The notes beneath the pieces were generated by a model. It was not told the origin of the DNA and made no database searches. It saw only the letters and a program-made list of their open reading frames with translations. From positions 13,038,150 through 13,102,149 of the forward strand of contig CAIIXF020000002.1 in NCBI GenBank assembly GCA_903813345.2: a DNA stretch of 64,000 nucleotides. Reading direction: 5' to 3'. The stretch comes from Owenia fusiformis (Eukaryota; Annelida; Polychaeta; Sabellida; Oweniidae). This document shows positions 1 to 9,568 of this stretch, in pieces. Each line of letters opens with the position of its first letter. The stretch's first letter is position 1. The translations under genes and the position numbers were made by a program.

Positions 1-643
1 TAGAAGTGACAATTAAGTTGGGAACGAAAAAAACTTTTATTTTCAGATGGACTCTCATAGTGTTTCAATTATGGGGTTCTACTATTAGACACATATGTGC
101 TTTGTATGGCGATTATGTTTTCTAATAATACAAAACAAGCTTGGATAGGCAAGCAGTTTGGAAATATTAGGCACGAAGTTTGGGAAATACATGTGAATAT
201 AGGCGCGCAGTTTGACAAGTAAAATGTTTAAATCACGTTTATGGCGTATTATCGTTTTGAACACAAACTTTGCTGATTTAATCAGATGGAGGGATCCTAT
301 ATATTCTAGCATACACAGACACAATGGCTGAATAAACGGCAAATGACGATAAAAAGACATATATATAACTTTACACTGTAAATTTTGAACACAGAAGTTA
401 CTTAAGACCCTTATATTGAGATAACTAGGTTTACATCGGAAAAACATTGAGTACTTTGAGTAAATTAAGTTCATCTTCACAGAATGGTACTATCTTTAGA
501 ACGAGATTAACCTTGTATTTTTCGTATTTTGGCTCTTTTTGGGAGTCGTGTCCTCCCCGTCTCACATTTTGAAATATGCGCCCAGTTTGTCAGAGTTTCA
601 AACTGCGTGCCTAGTAGGCACGCTGCTTGACATGGGCATCGTG
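1..643. repeat. Left arm of foldback element
   Basis: Inverted partner of 2551-3210. The right arm has ~16 extra bases near 3150-3165. The arm contains several copies of a degenerate motif, AGGCNNGCAGTTTG, near its inner half (about 165-220 and 580-630), in both orientations. Repeated subterminal motifs of this kind often bind transposase; that role is inferred here. Confidence 0.85.
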
Positions 644-1179
644 TGTAAGTTGTAAAGTAAGTAATGAAATGTATGTTGACAGATAGTCACAATTTAGAAT
701 TTGGTTTATTCCGAAATTTGTGAATTATTTTTAGATCTTTGACGTGTTAACAAACGTGTAGCCACAATGGCTTTAATGAGATTTGGTCATTGGATATGGA
801 TAGGTTGTTCGATTTAGATGTTTTAGTTACATGTAGGTACACGGTGCCTTAAATTGATGTCTTGAAGGCAGACGGATGTTGGGTATATTTGAATCTAAGA
901 GGTTTTTGGCATTAATGCCATCGTGGCCGCTATGACATTGGCATCGTGGCCGTCATAAGTACTTGGATGCATCGCGAACTGGCTACATTTTTTTCATTTT
1001 TTCACTCATTCTTTGTATCAGATGTACTTAACGGTCCTGGCACGGGATAACTTAACGCTATTCCAATAAACGCGGGCTGCTGGCTCGAATTTAATCCTAT
1101 AATCTATGTGATATTAATTACGGTGTGTGGTTTGTGGTGAAGACTGTTTAATTAGGAAAATTGAATTTTAATGTAGGTA

Positions 1180-1380
1180 TCTCAAAAAACGTTTCTTTGC
1201 CATAAAAGCGTAACTTTATTGGACTTTAACTTTTCTCCACGAGGAATGCATGATTTTTATATAGGCATTTTCAAAACACGTTACTTTGCTTTAAAAACGT
1301 AACTTTATTGGACTTTAACTTTATCCAGGAAGAATGGATGAATTTTTATGAAGGCATTTTCAAAACACGTTACGTTTTAT
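1180..1380. repeat. ~89-bp minisatellite inside foldback element
   Basis: About 2.3 copies of a unit with the core ACGTAACTTTATTGG and TTTTCAAAACACGTTAC (cores start near 1208 and 1297). The same unit recurs at 4740-5125, which links the two elements. Confidence 0.7.
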
Positions 1381-2550
1381 TTATATTCGTTTGAGTGAAA
1401 AGAATTAGAATATAAATCATTTCTACATATTACAACAGGGTGTTGCTTTAAGCGTTACGAAAATGGAACGCTATTTTCGAATGCGAGTAGGATATGAGTG
1501 AGTGAATATGTGTGTATTGTTTAACAGTTTAAGAGAGACGGATCACTATGGCTAGGTCGTCAATACAGTGAACACCTTCTTGAACGTCATTACAGGTTGA
1601 AATGTTCAACGTTCGATAGGTTCCATGCATTAGTTCATACCTTTTCAGGCCACATTTCGAGGCTCCTCACATAGAGGTGTTAATGGTGAAAATAAATGCA
1701 TTCAATCAATCGAAAGTTTTTTCAACATATCATTAAGTATGAGTCCTTACGATTTTATGTACTAGTAATCCAAGTCAAATCAGACATGCATCTGTAAGTT
1801 TATAAATGATGCGTAAAGGACCATATGCACTCTCCATTGGGATCTCCCCATGAGAAAAAAATTCATCTGATTTTTCAAAATGAGTATACTGCTTTGATTA
1901 TTACATTTATATGCACACTAGTATCTTGTTGACCTATATTCTGCACTGTATTGATGTATGGGCCACTCATTAGGGTCATAATTCAATCATGAAGTGTAGA
2001 GGCATAGATTCCAAACCAGGAAGTATTTTTGTGTCTGTCAAAATCCATTTGCATCCTACGCATCCCTTCTGATCTTATCCAAATATTTTACTACATAATG
2101 AAATATAATGATATATTCTTTGGTTTTACAGAGTGTAAAATTTGTTTTTGGAGCATTTTTCTATAGCCATTTTGTAGGGAAAAAATGATGAAAAAATCTT
2201 TTAATTTAAAGTATGACCTGAATTAGTGGTCGGAGGTAATACCGCATTACCGACAACGGCACTAATTTGACCTAATGTCTGCATCAAAATCTTTTTACCG
2301 GCAATGGACGGCATTCAGCTGAATTAGATTCCCGGGCGGAATCAGCCAAATTCCTTCATCAGTATGATCTTTAAAGTTTCTTTTCTCGCTTATTAACTAA
2401 GCTGTTATGTATAGAAACCGATTTGTGTACATTACTAAGTGAAGAACAGAATTAAACCATATTCCTGACGTTGAAGTTTCACTTTACCTATTATCGCCTG
2501 ATTTGAAGTTCAGAACGAGGCTGATAATACAACGAACGAAAACGTATTTA

Positions 2551-3210
2551 CACGATGCCCATGTCAAGCAGCGTGCCTCCTAGGCACGCAGTTTGAAACT
2601 CTGACAAACTGCGCGCATATTTCAAAATGTGAGACGGGGAGGACACGACTCCCAAAAAGAGCCAAAATACGAAAAATACAAGGTTAGTCTCGTTCTAAAG
2701 ATAGTACCATTCTGTGAAGATGAACTTAATTTACTCATAGTACTCAATGTTTTTCCCGATGTAAACCTAGTTATCTCAATATAAGGGTCTTAAGTAACTT
2801 CTGTGTTCAAAATTTACAGTGTAAAGTTATATCTATGTCTTTTTATCGTCATTTGCCGTTTATTCAGCCATTGTGTCTGTGTATGCTAGAAATTATAGGA
2901 TCACTCCATCTGATTAAATCAGCAAAGTTTGTGTTCAAAACGATAATACTCAATAAACGTGATTTAAACATTTTTCTTGTCAAACTGCGCGCCTATATTC
3001 ACATGTATTTCCCAAACTGCGTGCCTAATATTTCCAAACTGCTTGCCCATCCAAGCTTGTTTTGTATTATTAGAAAACATAATCGCCATACAAGGCACAT
3101 ATGTGTCTAATAGTAGAACCCCATAATTGAAACACTATCAGAGTCCATCCACCAAGATGGTGATCTGAAAATAAAAGTTTTTTTCGTTCCCAACTTAATT
3201 GTCACTTCTA
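2551..3210. repeat. Right arm of foldback element
   Basis: Reverse complement of 1-643 with scattered substitutions. It begins at CACGATGCCCATG and ends at GTCACTTCTA. It carries the same GCAGTTTG-type motifs (as CAAACTGC). Confidence 0.85.
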
Positions 3211-3419
3211 TTATACATTTTGACTTTCAATATGAAAATCTCATAAAATCTGACGATAAAGCAAAATTTCCAAAGCTACATGAAAAACACCTACACGTGC
3301 CTCTGTAGAAATTCCAATGATAATATGTAGTTTTAATAGTGTATGCGCACAGTTTGTAATCTCTGGCTAAAATAGGCGTGCAGTTTGTGATTTATTTCTT
3401 TTTAATCTCCTGATTATCT

Positions 3420-4338
3420 GTTTTCTTTGATTTATTCCTACCTTATATATGGGAATCTTATTTGGGGGGCTGCAAATCCTACAACAATCAACCCACTCCA
3501 TTTGTCTCAAAAAAGGTTTGTACGCCTAGCAACAAACAGTGACTATAGAGCTCATTCCACCCCACTTTTTGAAATGTTAAAATTACTCAATGTCTTTGAT
3601 ATTAACAAGCAAGTCAAATGTATATTTATGTTTAAATGGAAAAATGACTTGGATAATTATAGGAGTATATACCCCCGTCTTTTTACAATGGTGCACGAAA
3701 GAAATCCCTATAATACCAGAAATAGAACGACTTATGACCAACCCAAAACTCGAACTAATTATGGCAGATCATCTTTATCCTTTTCAATACCACAACTTTG
3801 GAACAAACTACCAGAAAGACTCAAAGAAATAAAAAGTATCTATATATTTAAAAAGGAACTGAAAAAATTGTTTTTGGAGAGCTATTAATTTACTTGATAT
3901 TTGTATTGTTTTCTCCTCACTACCCTCGCCATCCCTCCCACCCCTTCTCTTGTGTATTCTTTTTTGTCCTCTTTATTACTGGACAAAACATATCGCTCAG
4001 TTTATCAAATTCTTATTATTATAATCAAACACAGTTTTGATTCTTTTGACTCGATTGATATTTATTTCTGACATATACAGCTTCCATCTATCAACCCCTC
4101 ATTATGTATGTTTGTATTCAATGGGTCTCTACTCGGATGTGACAAGCAAAACATGATCATTTGTATGGTTGAATGCAAAGACAAGTCCCCAACTGCACTT
4201 TAACAGGTATGACAACACACAACTTTTATTGTAAAAAATTTGCTGGGAATATACACTTTTTTTAAGTGTCACCCACTCATGCTTTGTATAATTGTGTGAA
4301 TTTAAAAAAGGAAATAAACATAAACATAAACATTATCT
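3420..4338 (+). mobile_element. 5'-truncated non-LTR retrotransposon (Jockey/CR1-like end)
   Basis: It contains the C-terminal end of a non-LTR polyprotein, a ~400-bp 3' UTR and a simple 3' tail of three ATAAAC repeats (about 4315-4331). The 5' end is cut within the ORF, as is typical of target-primed integration. The heptamer ATTATCT occurs at 3413-3419 and 4332-4338 and may be the target duplication. It lies inside the older foldback arm, so it is the younger insertion. Confidence 0.7.
3421..3888 (+). pseudogene. C-terminal fragment of non-LTR reverse transcriptase ORF
   Basis: About 155 codons are open up to a TAA stop. The pattern is the one found after the RT domain of Jockey/CR1-type elements: YLIYGNLIWG, then LHLSQKRFVRLA, a PLFEMLKLLNVFDI segment, NPYNTRNR, and the closing PQLWNKLPERLKEI followed by FKKELKKLF. 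The endonuclease and catalytic RT domains are missing because of 5' truncation, so the fragment is inactive. There is no ATG at the left edge; the frame simply enters from the truncation point. Confidence 0.75.
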
Positions 4339-4739
4339 CGAAATATTTTGAATTATACATGATAAATGCCATTAATCTGCTTATGTTTTAAAACTTAGAT
4401 TCATTTGCACATAGTTTTTGCTAGTATTTGCAAGATTCGTATATTCGCCACAGAATGAACGCATTGAACAAGAAAACAATGCAGGATAAATGTCTTTAAA
4501 TTACGTTTCAAAATACAGACTCCAACTTAAATGATGCAATGTTCTTATGCACGCAGTTTGTGATCGAAACAAACTGCGCGCCTAAGTAGGCGCGCAGCTT
4601 GACATGGGCACCGTGATTTATAGAAATTTATAATAATGATGAAAAAATGTGCAATCTTTTAATTTTAAGTATGACCTGAATCATGCGATCTCTAGCCAAA
4701 GCTATGTTTAATATCTAATGAGTGTCATGTTAATTAAAA

Positions 4740-5125
4740 GTGCAACGCTTTGTAATGTAAACACTTTGCCTTAAACACGTAACTTTATTGGACTTTAACT
4801 TTTCTCCACGAAGAATGAATGAATTTCTATGTAGGTATTTCCAAAACACGTAACTTTGCCATAAAAACGTAACTTTATTTTACTTTAACTTTTCTCCACG
4901 AAGAATGAATGAATTTTTATGCAGGCATTTTAAAAACACGTTACTTTGCCTTAAAACGTAACTTTGTTGGACTTAAAGTTTTCTCCAGGAAGAATGAATG
5001 CATATTTATGTAGGCATTTTCAAAACACGTTACTTTGTCAGTTTGTCTTAAAAACGTAACTTTATTGGACTTTAACTTTATCCATGAAGAATGGATGCGT
5101 TTTTATGTCGGTATTTTCAATAAAG
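4740..5125. repeat. ~90-bp minisatellite (about 4 copies)
   Basis: The ACGTAAC core occurs near 4777, 4867, 4956 and 5053. Units contain TTTTCTCCA.GAAGAATGAATG. It is the same repeat as at 1180-1380. Confidence 0.75.
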
Positions 5126-5138
5126 TTTATGTTCATGT

Positions 5139-5282
5139 AATGCCTGGGTCACATTTGCTCCGATCCATCGGCCGGCGCCCGGCCGATTGAGTGTTCTGTT
5201 CAATATTGTATTCAATTTTGAACAAAATACTCAATCGGCCGGGCGCCATAGTGAAAATGGGTGCAAATGTGACCAAGGCATT
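5139..5282. mobile_element. Hairpin MITE, GC-rich palindrome
   Basis: A ~144-bp near-palindrome with ends AATGCC(T)GGGTCACATTTGC / GCAAATGTGACCAAGGCATT and inner arms around GCGCCCGGCCGATTGAGT. No coding capacity. The target duplication is unclear. Confidence 0.7.
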
Positions 5283-5712
5283 ATTTAATGCAGTTTATGT
5301 TTATGTGTAAAACGCAATATTCACAGTAGCTTGTCTTGCGTCGTGAAATTCGAACATGATTAGAAAACCATTTGGGAAATAAGATACATTTAGAACTGAT
5401 ACCATACGCTTAAAAGTGATGCGTACTAGCATTCGATTACAACAATTTCCGACTCGGCGGTGTTCATTGGTCAATCTCAACAGACCACCTTACGTCTGAT
5501 CACGTGGTTAGATCCCTATGAGCATTCATTGTACAAATAAGAACAAGGGAATTTTCGAGGTTGAAAATGCCGATACGTAGAAACACAGCCACATTGTAAG
5601 AAGTGGAAAAACAAAGTTATAAACTATAACAAGTGCTTAAAAGCATGCAATTGTTCCAGACGAAGAAAACTAATTAGGAATAGGTAAAAACACAAACTAC
5701 AAAAGTACTATA
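5283..5712 (+). promoter_or_regulatory. Possible promoter region upstream of the exon array
   Basis: A stretch free of recognisable repeats, less AT-rich than its surroundings at 5440-5530. It holds an inverted CCAAT-like ATTGGTCAAT (near 5466) and a CACGTG E-box (near 5499), and it directly precedes the first candidate exon. No convincing TATA box. This is a weak call, based on position and motifs. Confidence 0.25.
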
Positions 5713-5742
5713 ATGGTGGTGTCATGCAGCACAACGACAACG
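5713..5742 (+). other. Candidate first coding exon (end of exon 1)
   Basis: ATG at 5713 gives ten codons (MVVSCSTTTT), ending in ACG just before a good donor GTAAGG at 5743. It joins in phase 0 to exon A of unit 1 at 6310, giving a continuous reading of about 79 codons to the TAA at 6514. The in-phase join is suggestive but short. Transcription is inferred. Confidence 0.3.
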
Positions 5743-6236
5743 GTAAGGATATTTTCTATGGTTAGGTTATTCTTTCCAAACAACATTTTCACAATAGTTT
5801 GTATATTGTATATTTTAAGCTCTCGGGGTAGAAAATTATCCCTAACAGGAAATAAATGATAGGGGCTTTGAAAATTTGAAAACTTTTTTTCCTTTTTATG
5901 ACCACAATTTCTGTTTTAGACAATTTTCAAAGCTCCATGTAAAGCTTTTTGAAAATGCATGCCTCAAAATTTCACGAATCTACATTGTGAAAAACCGAGT
6001 CCAAGAATGGGAATATATGGCCAATGTACAGTAAAGCTTTTTGAAAATGCAGGGTGCATGTTGGAATTTTTTGTAATTTTGAAAAGTAAACCACTGAATA
6101 TTCCAGTTATTTAAACATTCTGAATAATTCTAAATAACAGAATTTTTCCACTGAATTTTCTCGTTTTTTATACACTTTATCAAGCATTCTTCTCACAGTC
6201 TTTTCTAGGCATATAAGTACATTCTTTGTGCAAAAC
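5743..6236. other. Spacer between candidate exon 1 and the array
   Basis: AT-rich and without a gene. It holds an imperfect hairpin around 5868-5937 (GGCTTTGAAAATTTG / CAATTTTCAAAGCTCC) and a direct repeat, GTAAAGCTTTTTGAAAATGCA-like, at about 5939 and 6030. Confidence 0.4.
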
Positions 6237-6309
6237 TGTGGGCTTAGTTTCGGGGTTTCTTTCTTTTTAATTGAACCATCGCTGATCTTTTCCTTAAATG
6301 TACTTTCAG

Positions 6310-6518
6310 GTGCAGTCCTCTTGCCTTGGAGAGAACAAAAAGAGCCACAAAGGGAAAACCACAGAATCTACAATTTGTGCTACCTACCTGCAGCATTTGT
6401 ATCTACATACCTCTTGCCTTGGAGAGAACAAAAAGAAACACAAAAGGAAAACCACAGAGAATCTGCAATTTGTGCTACCTATCTGCAGCATTTATATCTA
6501 CATACCATCTTGTTAAAG
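6310..6518 (+). other. Exon A of unit 1 (internally duplicated)
   Basis: Acceptor TACTTTCAG|G and donor AAAG|GTACTA. The exon consists of two ~95-bp halves, each starting CTCTTGCCTTGGAGAGAAC and ending CTGCAGCATTT..ATCTACATAC. One frame is open from the acceptor to a TAA at 6514-6516, and another frame is also open beyond the exon. Frames shift in units 2, 7 and 8, so coding is not clearly under selection. Confidence 0.5.
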
Positions 6519-6722
6519 GTACTATAACACATAATCAGTTCTATCATTTGATGATTTTGTTCTCTGGTTCAGTACTAGACTATATCCTATTTAGTCTGAA
6601 TTATATTCAGACTATAAGGCACCTATGTTAAAGTTTGGTAACTTCAAATATTTGTTTACATAGGAAGTGCTATTCAAAATGGCCGATTGGGTAAAATCAA
6701 TTTGCACATTTGTTACTTCAAC

Positions 6723-6757
6723 CATGGGCTTTCAATAATTCTAGTTGAAAGCCCATG
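6723..6757. repeat. Micro-hairpin insertion with 7-bp flanking duplication
   Basis: CATGGGCTTTCAA, a 9-base loop region, then TTGAAAGCCCATG. It is flanked on both sides by CTTCAAC (6716-6722 and 6758-6764). The same hairpin, with a different 7-bp duplication, occurs at 41258-41289. Confidence 0.65.
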
Positions 6758-6938
6758 CTTCAACTAGCTTTATTTCAACTTGACAATATGCTGTGTTACT
6801 TTTTATTGCATTTAATTGTACCTAACTATTTAATTGATATTTTGTAATGTTTATTTTATTGAAGAAATGGTTCCTCTAATTGATAATTTTGTGCAAAAAA
6901 TTTCACTGCAATTTCCACAGGAAAGTAGTACATCATAA

Positions 6939-6966
6939 CAGACTGACTTCTAGTCAGTCTGTTGGA
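6939..6966. repeat. Short hairpin (AACAGACTGAC)
   Basis: AACAGACTGAC and GTCAGTCTGTT face each other across a short loop, in the segment found only in unit 1. A further small hairpin (TAGTCTGAA / TTCAGACTA) lies near 6590-6613. No flanking duplication was seen for either. Confidence 0.5.
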
Positions 6967-7207
6967 TACATACTAGGTTCAGAACGGTTATTCCACAACG
7001 ACACATTTTTCAATTGTTGGGATTCTAATCCCATTGTTGGCACATGTATGTTTGGCAAACATTTTTTCTAAGAAATACACTAAAAGAGGACTGCCTTGAT
7101 TTCACTTAATGTACAGATGTACCATGAAGCCATGTTTCATTATTTTCACATGTGGTCTGTGTTCTTAAAGAATATACATATGCTCAACTATTCCATTCTT
7201 CCTACAG

Positions 7208-7330
7208 AGTTACATCTGCCCAAGCAGTTAGTTGACTTGATGATATAAATCTTGAGCCAGGAGGGGTATAAGGCTATGACAGATTTACTAGAGTCAATGA
7301 AAGGAATGTCTTTGCATTCCCTCCTCCGCT
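7208..7330 (+). other. Candidate block B of unit 1
   Basis: It begins after a fair acceptor, TTCTTCCTACAG|AG. No convincing donor follows, so its 3' limit is a guess. One frame reads through a stop-containing but protein-like stretch (…GYKAMTDLLESM…). It may be a lost exon. It is conserved in all seven complete units. Confidence 0.3.
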
Positions 7331-7397
7331 TGTATTGGAAGTGACTCGACCAAGTTGCATCCTTGTATTTTTCATTTTCTTATCTTGTATCTTTCAG

Positions 7398-7544
7398 GTA
7401 CAACTATGAGAGAGATGTAGCAAACACACCAAGTAAGGGCGACAGCTGGATCAGTCTTTCGACAACTTTGAGCCATCAGGTCCGGTCCACGTAAACAGTA
7501 TCATGGGCGAGAGGTGTTCGTGTTCCTGTCACCAAAGCACCAAA
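7398..7544 (+). other. Exon D of unit 1
   Basis: 147 nt between acceptor TATCTTTCAG|GTAC and a near-ideal donor, AAA|GTAAGTAC. Short frames are open: YNYERDVANTPSKG… stops at a TAA in all units, and a downstream MGERCSCSC reading runs to the donor. Its length is the same in unit 2 (10322-10468). Unit 5 has lost the MGERC start codon (AGG at ~20311). Confidence 0.5.
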
Positions 7545-7597
7545 GTAAGTACTTTTTCTATTCAATTATTACAACAGGTTAGTTCCTCTGTTTTCAG

Positions 7598-7683
7598 GTT
7601 CCCTTTCAGCTTGGAGATGAGGAGCCCGATGACCAACGACACAACCGAGACAACAGCTGCGTTCCTGCGTTCCTGCTACCTAA
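7598..7683 (+). other. Exon E of unit 1
   Basis: 86 nt after a polypyrimidine acceptor, CTCTGTTTTCAG|GTTCCC. Donor CCTAA|GTTAAG, or five bases on at GTATTC. The intron from D is only 53 nt. Units 2 and 5 lack one 8-base GCGTTCCT copy (78 nt in unit 2, 10523-10600), which changes the frame. Confidence 0.5.
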
Positions 7684-8035
7684 GTTAAGTATTCCTTCCT
7701 GGTTTTGCATAGGGATGGGGGGCGCCTCCCAGTTTGATATTTACTTGTGGACTTTTGTTGGCCGACCCATATTTTTGGTGGAGAAACTTGGACTCTAAGG
7801 TAAAGTGGGAGGGGGGTGGTTGGGTTTCCGGGGGGATGGAGTTCATGTTTCAAAATCAAAAATATGGAAGTCTACTGGTTTATATCAAATTGGGAGAAAT
7901 AAATTTTATCTTTTGTAATATTCTGTAAATTTTTAGTAGTGTAGTGTAAAGTATAGTGTAAAGTTTTATTTAAAGTTTTTATGTAAAGTTTTATGTAAAA
8001 TAACAACTGCTACAACATGTTTTATCTATTTGTAG

Positions 8036-8142
8036 CACAGATGGTGAAGTCCCTGCGAAAAGACGGTCCTGTTGGAATCACATTTTTTCCACGAGGGGAC
8101 TGGGTCAAGTTTCCAGGACTTACAGTAGATGTCGCATTTTGA
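8036..8142 (+). other. Exon F of unit 1 (seed of the 165-bp satellite)
   Basis: It follows acceptor ATCTATTTGTAG|CACAG. One frame is open to a TGA at 8140-8142 and includes KDGPVGITFFPRGDWVKF. That frame is in phase with E and with D back to the TAA in D. Across units the few changes are mostly conservative or silent (V to I in units 3 and 4, R to Q in unit 5), with no stop. The following satellite monomers are degenerate copies of this block with a one-base frame shift. No family recognised. Confidence 0.4.
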
Positions 8143-9030
8143 CCAGTTTTATCTCTTGCAACCAGTTGCATCCCATTAGAAGGGGGGGGGGGAACTCCCA
8201 GTACTATTCCAGTTTTCCTGCGGAATGACAGTCCTGTTGAAGTCACACTTATCTCCATTAGTGGACTAGGTTGAGTTTCAAGGACTTACCGTAGATGTCG
8301 CTTTTGACCAGTTTTCATCTCTTGCAATCAGTTGCATCCCATTAGCAGGGGGGGGAACTCCCAGTACTATTCCAGTTTTCGTGCGGAAGGACGGTCCTGT
8401 TGAAATCACATTTGTCTCCATTAGGGAACTAGGTTGAGTTTCAAGGACCTACTGTACATGTCGCTCTGACCAGTTTTTATCTCTTGCAATCAATTGCATC
8501 CCATTAGCAGGGGGGGGGGACTCCCAGTACTCTTCCCGTTTTCCTGCGGAAAGACAGTCCTGTTGAAATCACATTTGTCTCCATTAGGGGACTAGGTTGA
8601 GTTTCAAGGACTTACAGTAGATGTCGCATTTTGACCAGTATTATCTCTTGCAATCAGTTGCATCCCATTAGCAGGGGGGGGGGAACTCCCAGTAGTTTTT
8701 CAGTTTTCCTGCAGAAAGACAGTCCTGTTGAAATCACATTTGTCTCCATTAGGGGACTAGGTTGAGTTTCAAGGACTTACAGTAGATGTCACATTTTGAC
8801 CAGTATTATCTCTTGCAATCAGTTGCATCCCATTAGCAGGGGGGGGGAACTCCCAGTAGTTTTTCAGTTTTCCTGCAGAAAGACAGTCCTGTTGAAATCA
8901 CATTTGTCTCCATTAGGGGACTAGGTTGAGTTTCAAGGACTTACTGTAGATGTCGCTTTTGACCAGTTTTTATCTCTTGCAATCAGTTGCATCCCATTAG
9001 CAGGGGGCTGCTCCCAGTACTATTCTAGTT
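8036..9030. repeat. ~165-bp satellite block with phased G-tracts (unit 1)
   Basis: Six monomers. Each has CAGTCCTGTTGAAATCACA, GGACTAGGTTGAG, GACCAGT..ATCTCTTGCAATC and a run of about 5-11 G before ACTCCCAGTA. Subtypes can be told apart: a (first, exon F), b (TTTTCATC), c (CTCTGACC…CAATTGCATCC), d (TATTATC…AGTAGTTTTTC), e (last, ending GGGGGCTGCTCCC). The order here is a-b-c-d-d-e. Confidence 0.85.
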
Positions 9031-9568
9031 TTTCTTGGGGGGAAGTCAAACAACCAGACAACCAACCAGACAACCAACCAACCAACTTACCGAACATCCA
9101 ACCGACCAACCAATGACCCAATAGGCTTAATCTATTAACTAACTTACTTACTAACCAACCTACTAACCAACCAGACAACCACCAGACCACCCAATAGGTT
9201 AAAACTAACCAAGCAACTAACTAATTAATCAACAAACTAATCAACACTCCATCCAACGAACCAAACAACCAACGAACCAGACAAGCAACGAACCAGACAA
9301 GCAACGAACCAGATGACCAAGATCATGGATCTAGTGCTTAGTATTGTATTGTATTGTATTGTATTGTATTGCATTGTATAGTTTTGTATTGTTTTGTTTT
9401 GTATTGTATTGTATTTCGTTGACCAGTACTTACTCAGTAATGATTCAATTTTAAAGTTGACTTCAAGTACTACTCCAGATCTAAATTTTGAAGGTCTGAA
9501 GTCTTGTGTTCATTTTAGCTACAGTTGTAGATTGAAGGGTCTTTTCTTTTGGGTTTTCATGTTAAAAT

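Larger units (their letters stand above)
1..3210. mobile_element. Long-TIR foldback DNA transposon, non-autonomous
   Basis: The first ~643 bases reappear inverted at 2551-3210, so the segment is a foldback element of about 3.2 kb. The outer ends are complementary (TAGAAGTGAC / GTCACTTCTA). The left end coincides with the window edge, so any target duplication cannot be checked. No transposase is visible between the arms. The core holds a ~89-bp minisatellite and AT-rich sequence. Similar ORFs of ~90-130 residues at 85-480 (minus) and 2835-3110 (plus) are the same arm read in mirror image and are probably not genes. Superfamily not identified. Confidence 0.8.
3330..5125. mobile_element. Second, truncated copy of the foldback family
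   Basis: Arm-like sequence with GCAGTTTG motifs (3345-3395 and 4548-4612) ends in the same inner border as the first element (…CGCAGCTTGACATGGGCACC at 4590-4609). It is followed by core sequence shared with 2180-2230 and by the ~89-bp minisatellite. A non-LTR retrotransposon interrupts the arm at about 3420-4338. The outer tip and the opposite arm are not seen. Confidence 0.6.
6237..9568 (+). repeat. Array unit 1
   Basis: 3332 bp. Order: exon A (6310-6518), a segment of ~405 bp found only here (about 6575-6980), candidate block B (from 7208), exon D (7398-7544), exon E (7598-7683), exon F (from 8036), six ~165-bp satellite monomers to ~9030, CCAA-type minisatellite 9054-9315, and TATTG repeat 9344-9415. 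The private segment is bounded by GGTTCAG on both sides. The other units may have lost it through that short homology. Confidence 0.85.

Noticed and set aside
85-480. 131-codon minus-strand ORF and its partner at 2835-3110
   Set aside because: They are mirror images of one TIR arm with no protein-family features.
7734-7928. 64-codon frame (CGLLLADPYFWW…) repeated in seven units
   Set aside because: It starts with TTG, not ATG, lies in the intron between E and F, and is conserved only because the whole unit is.
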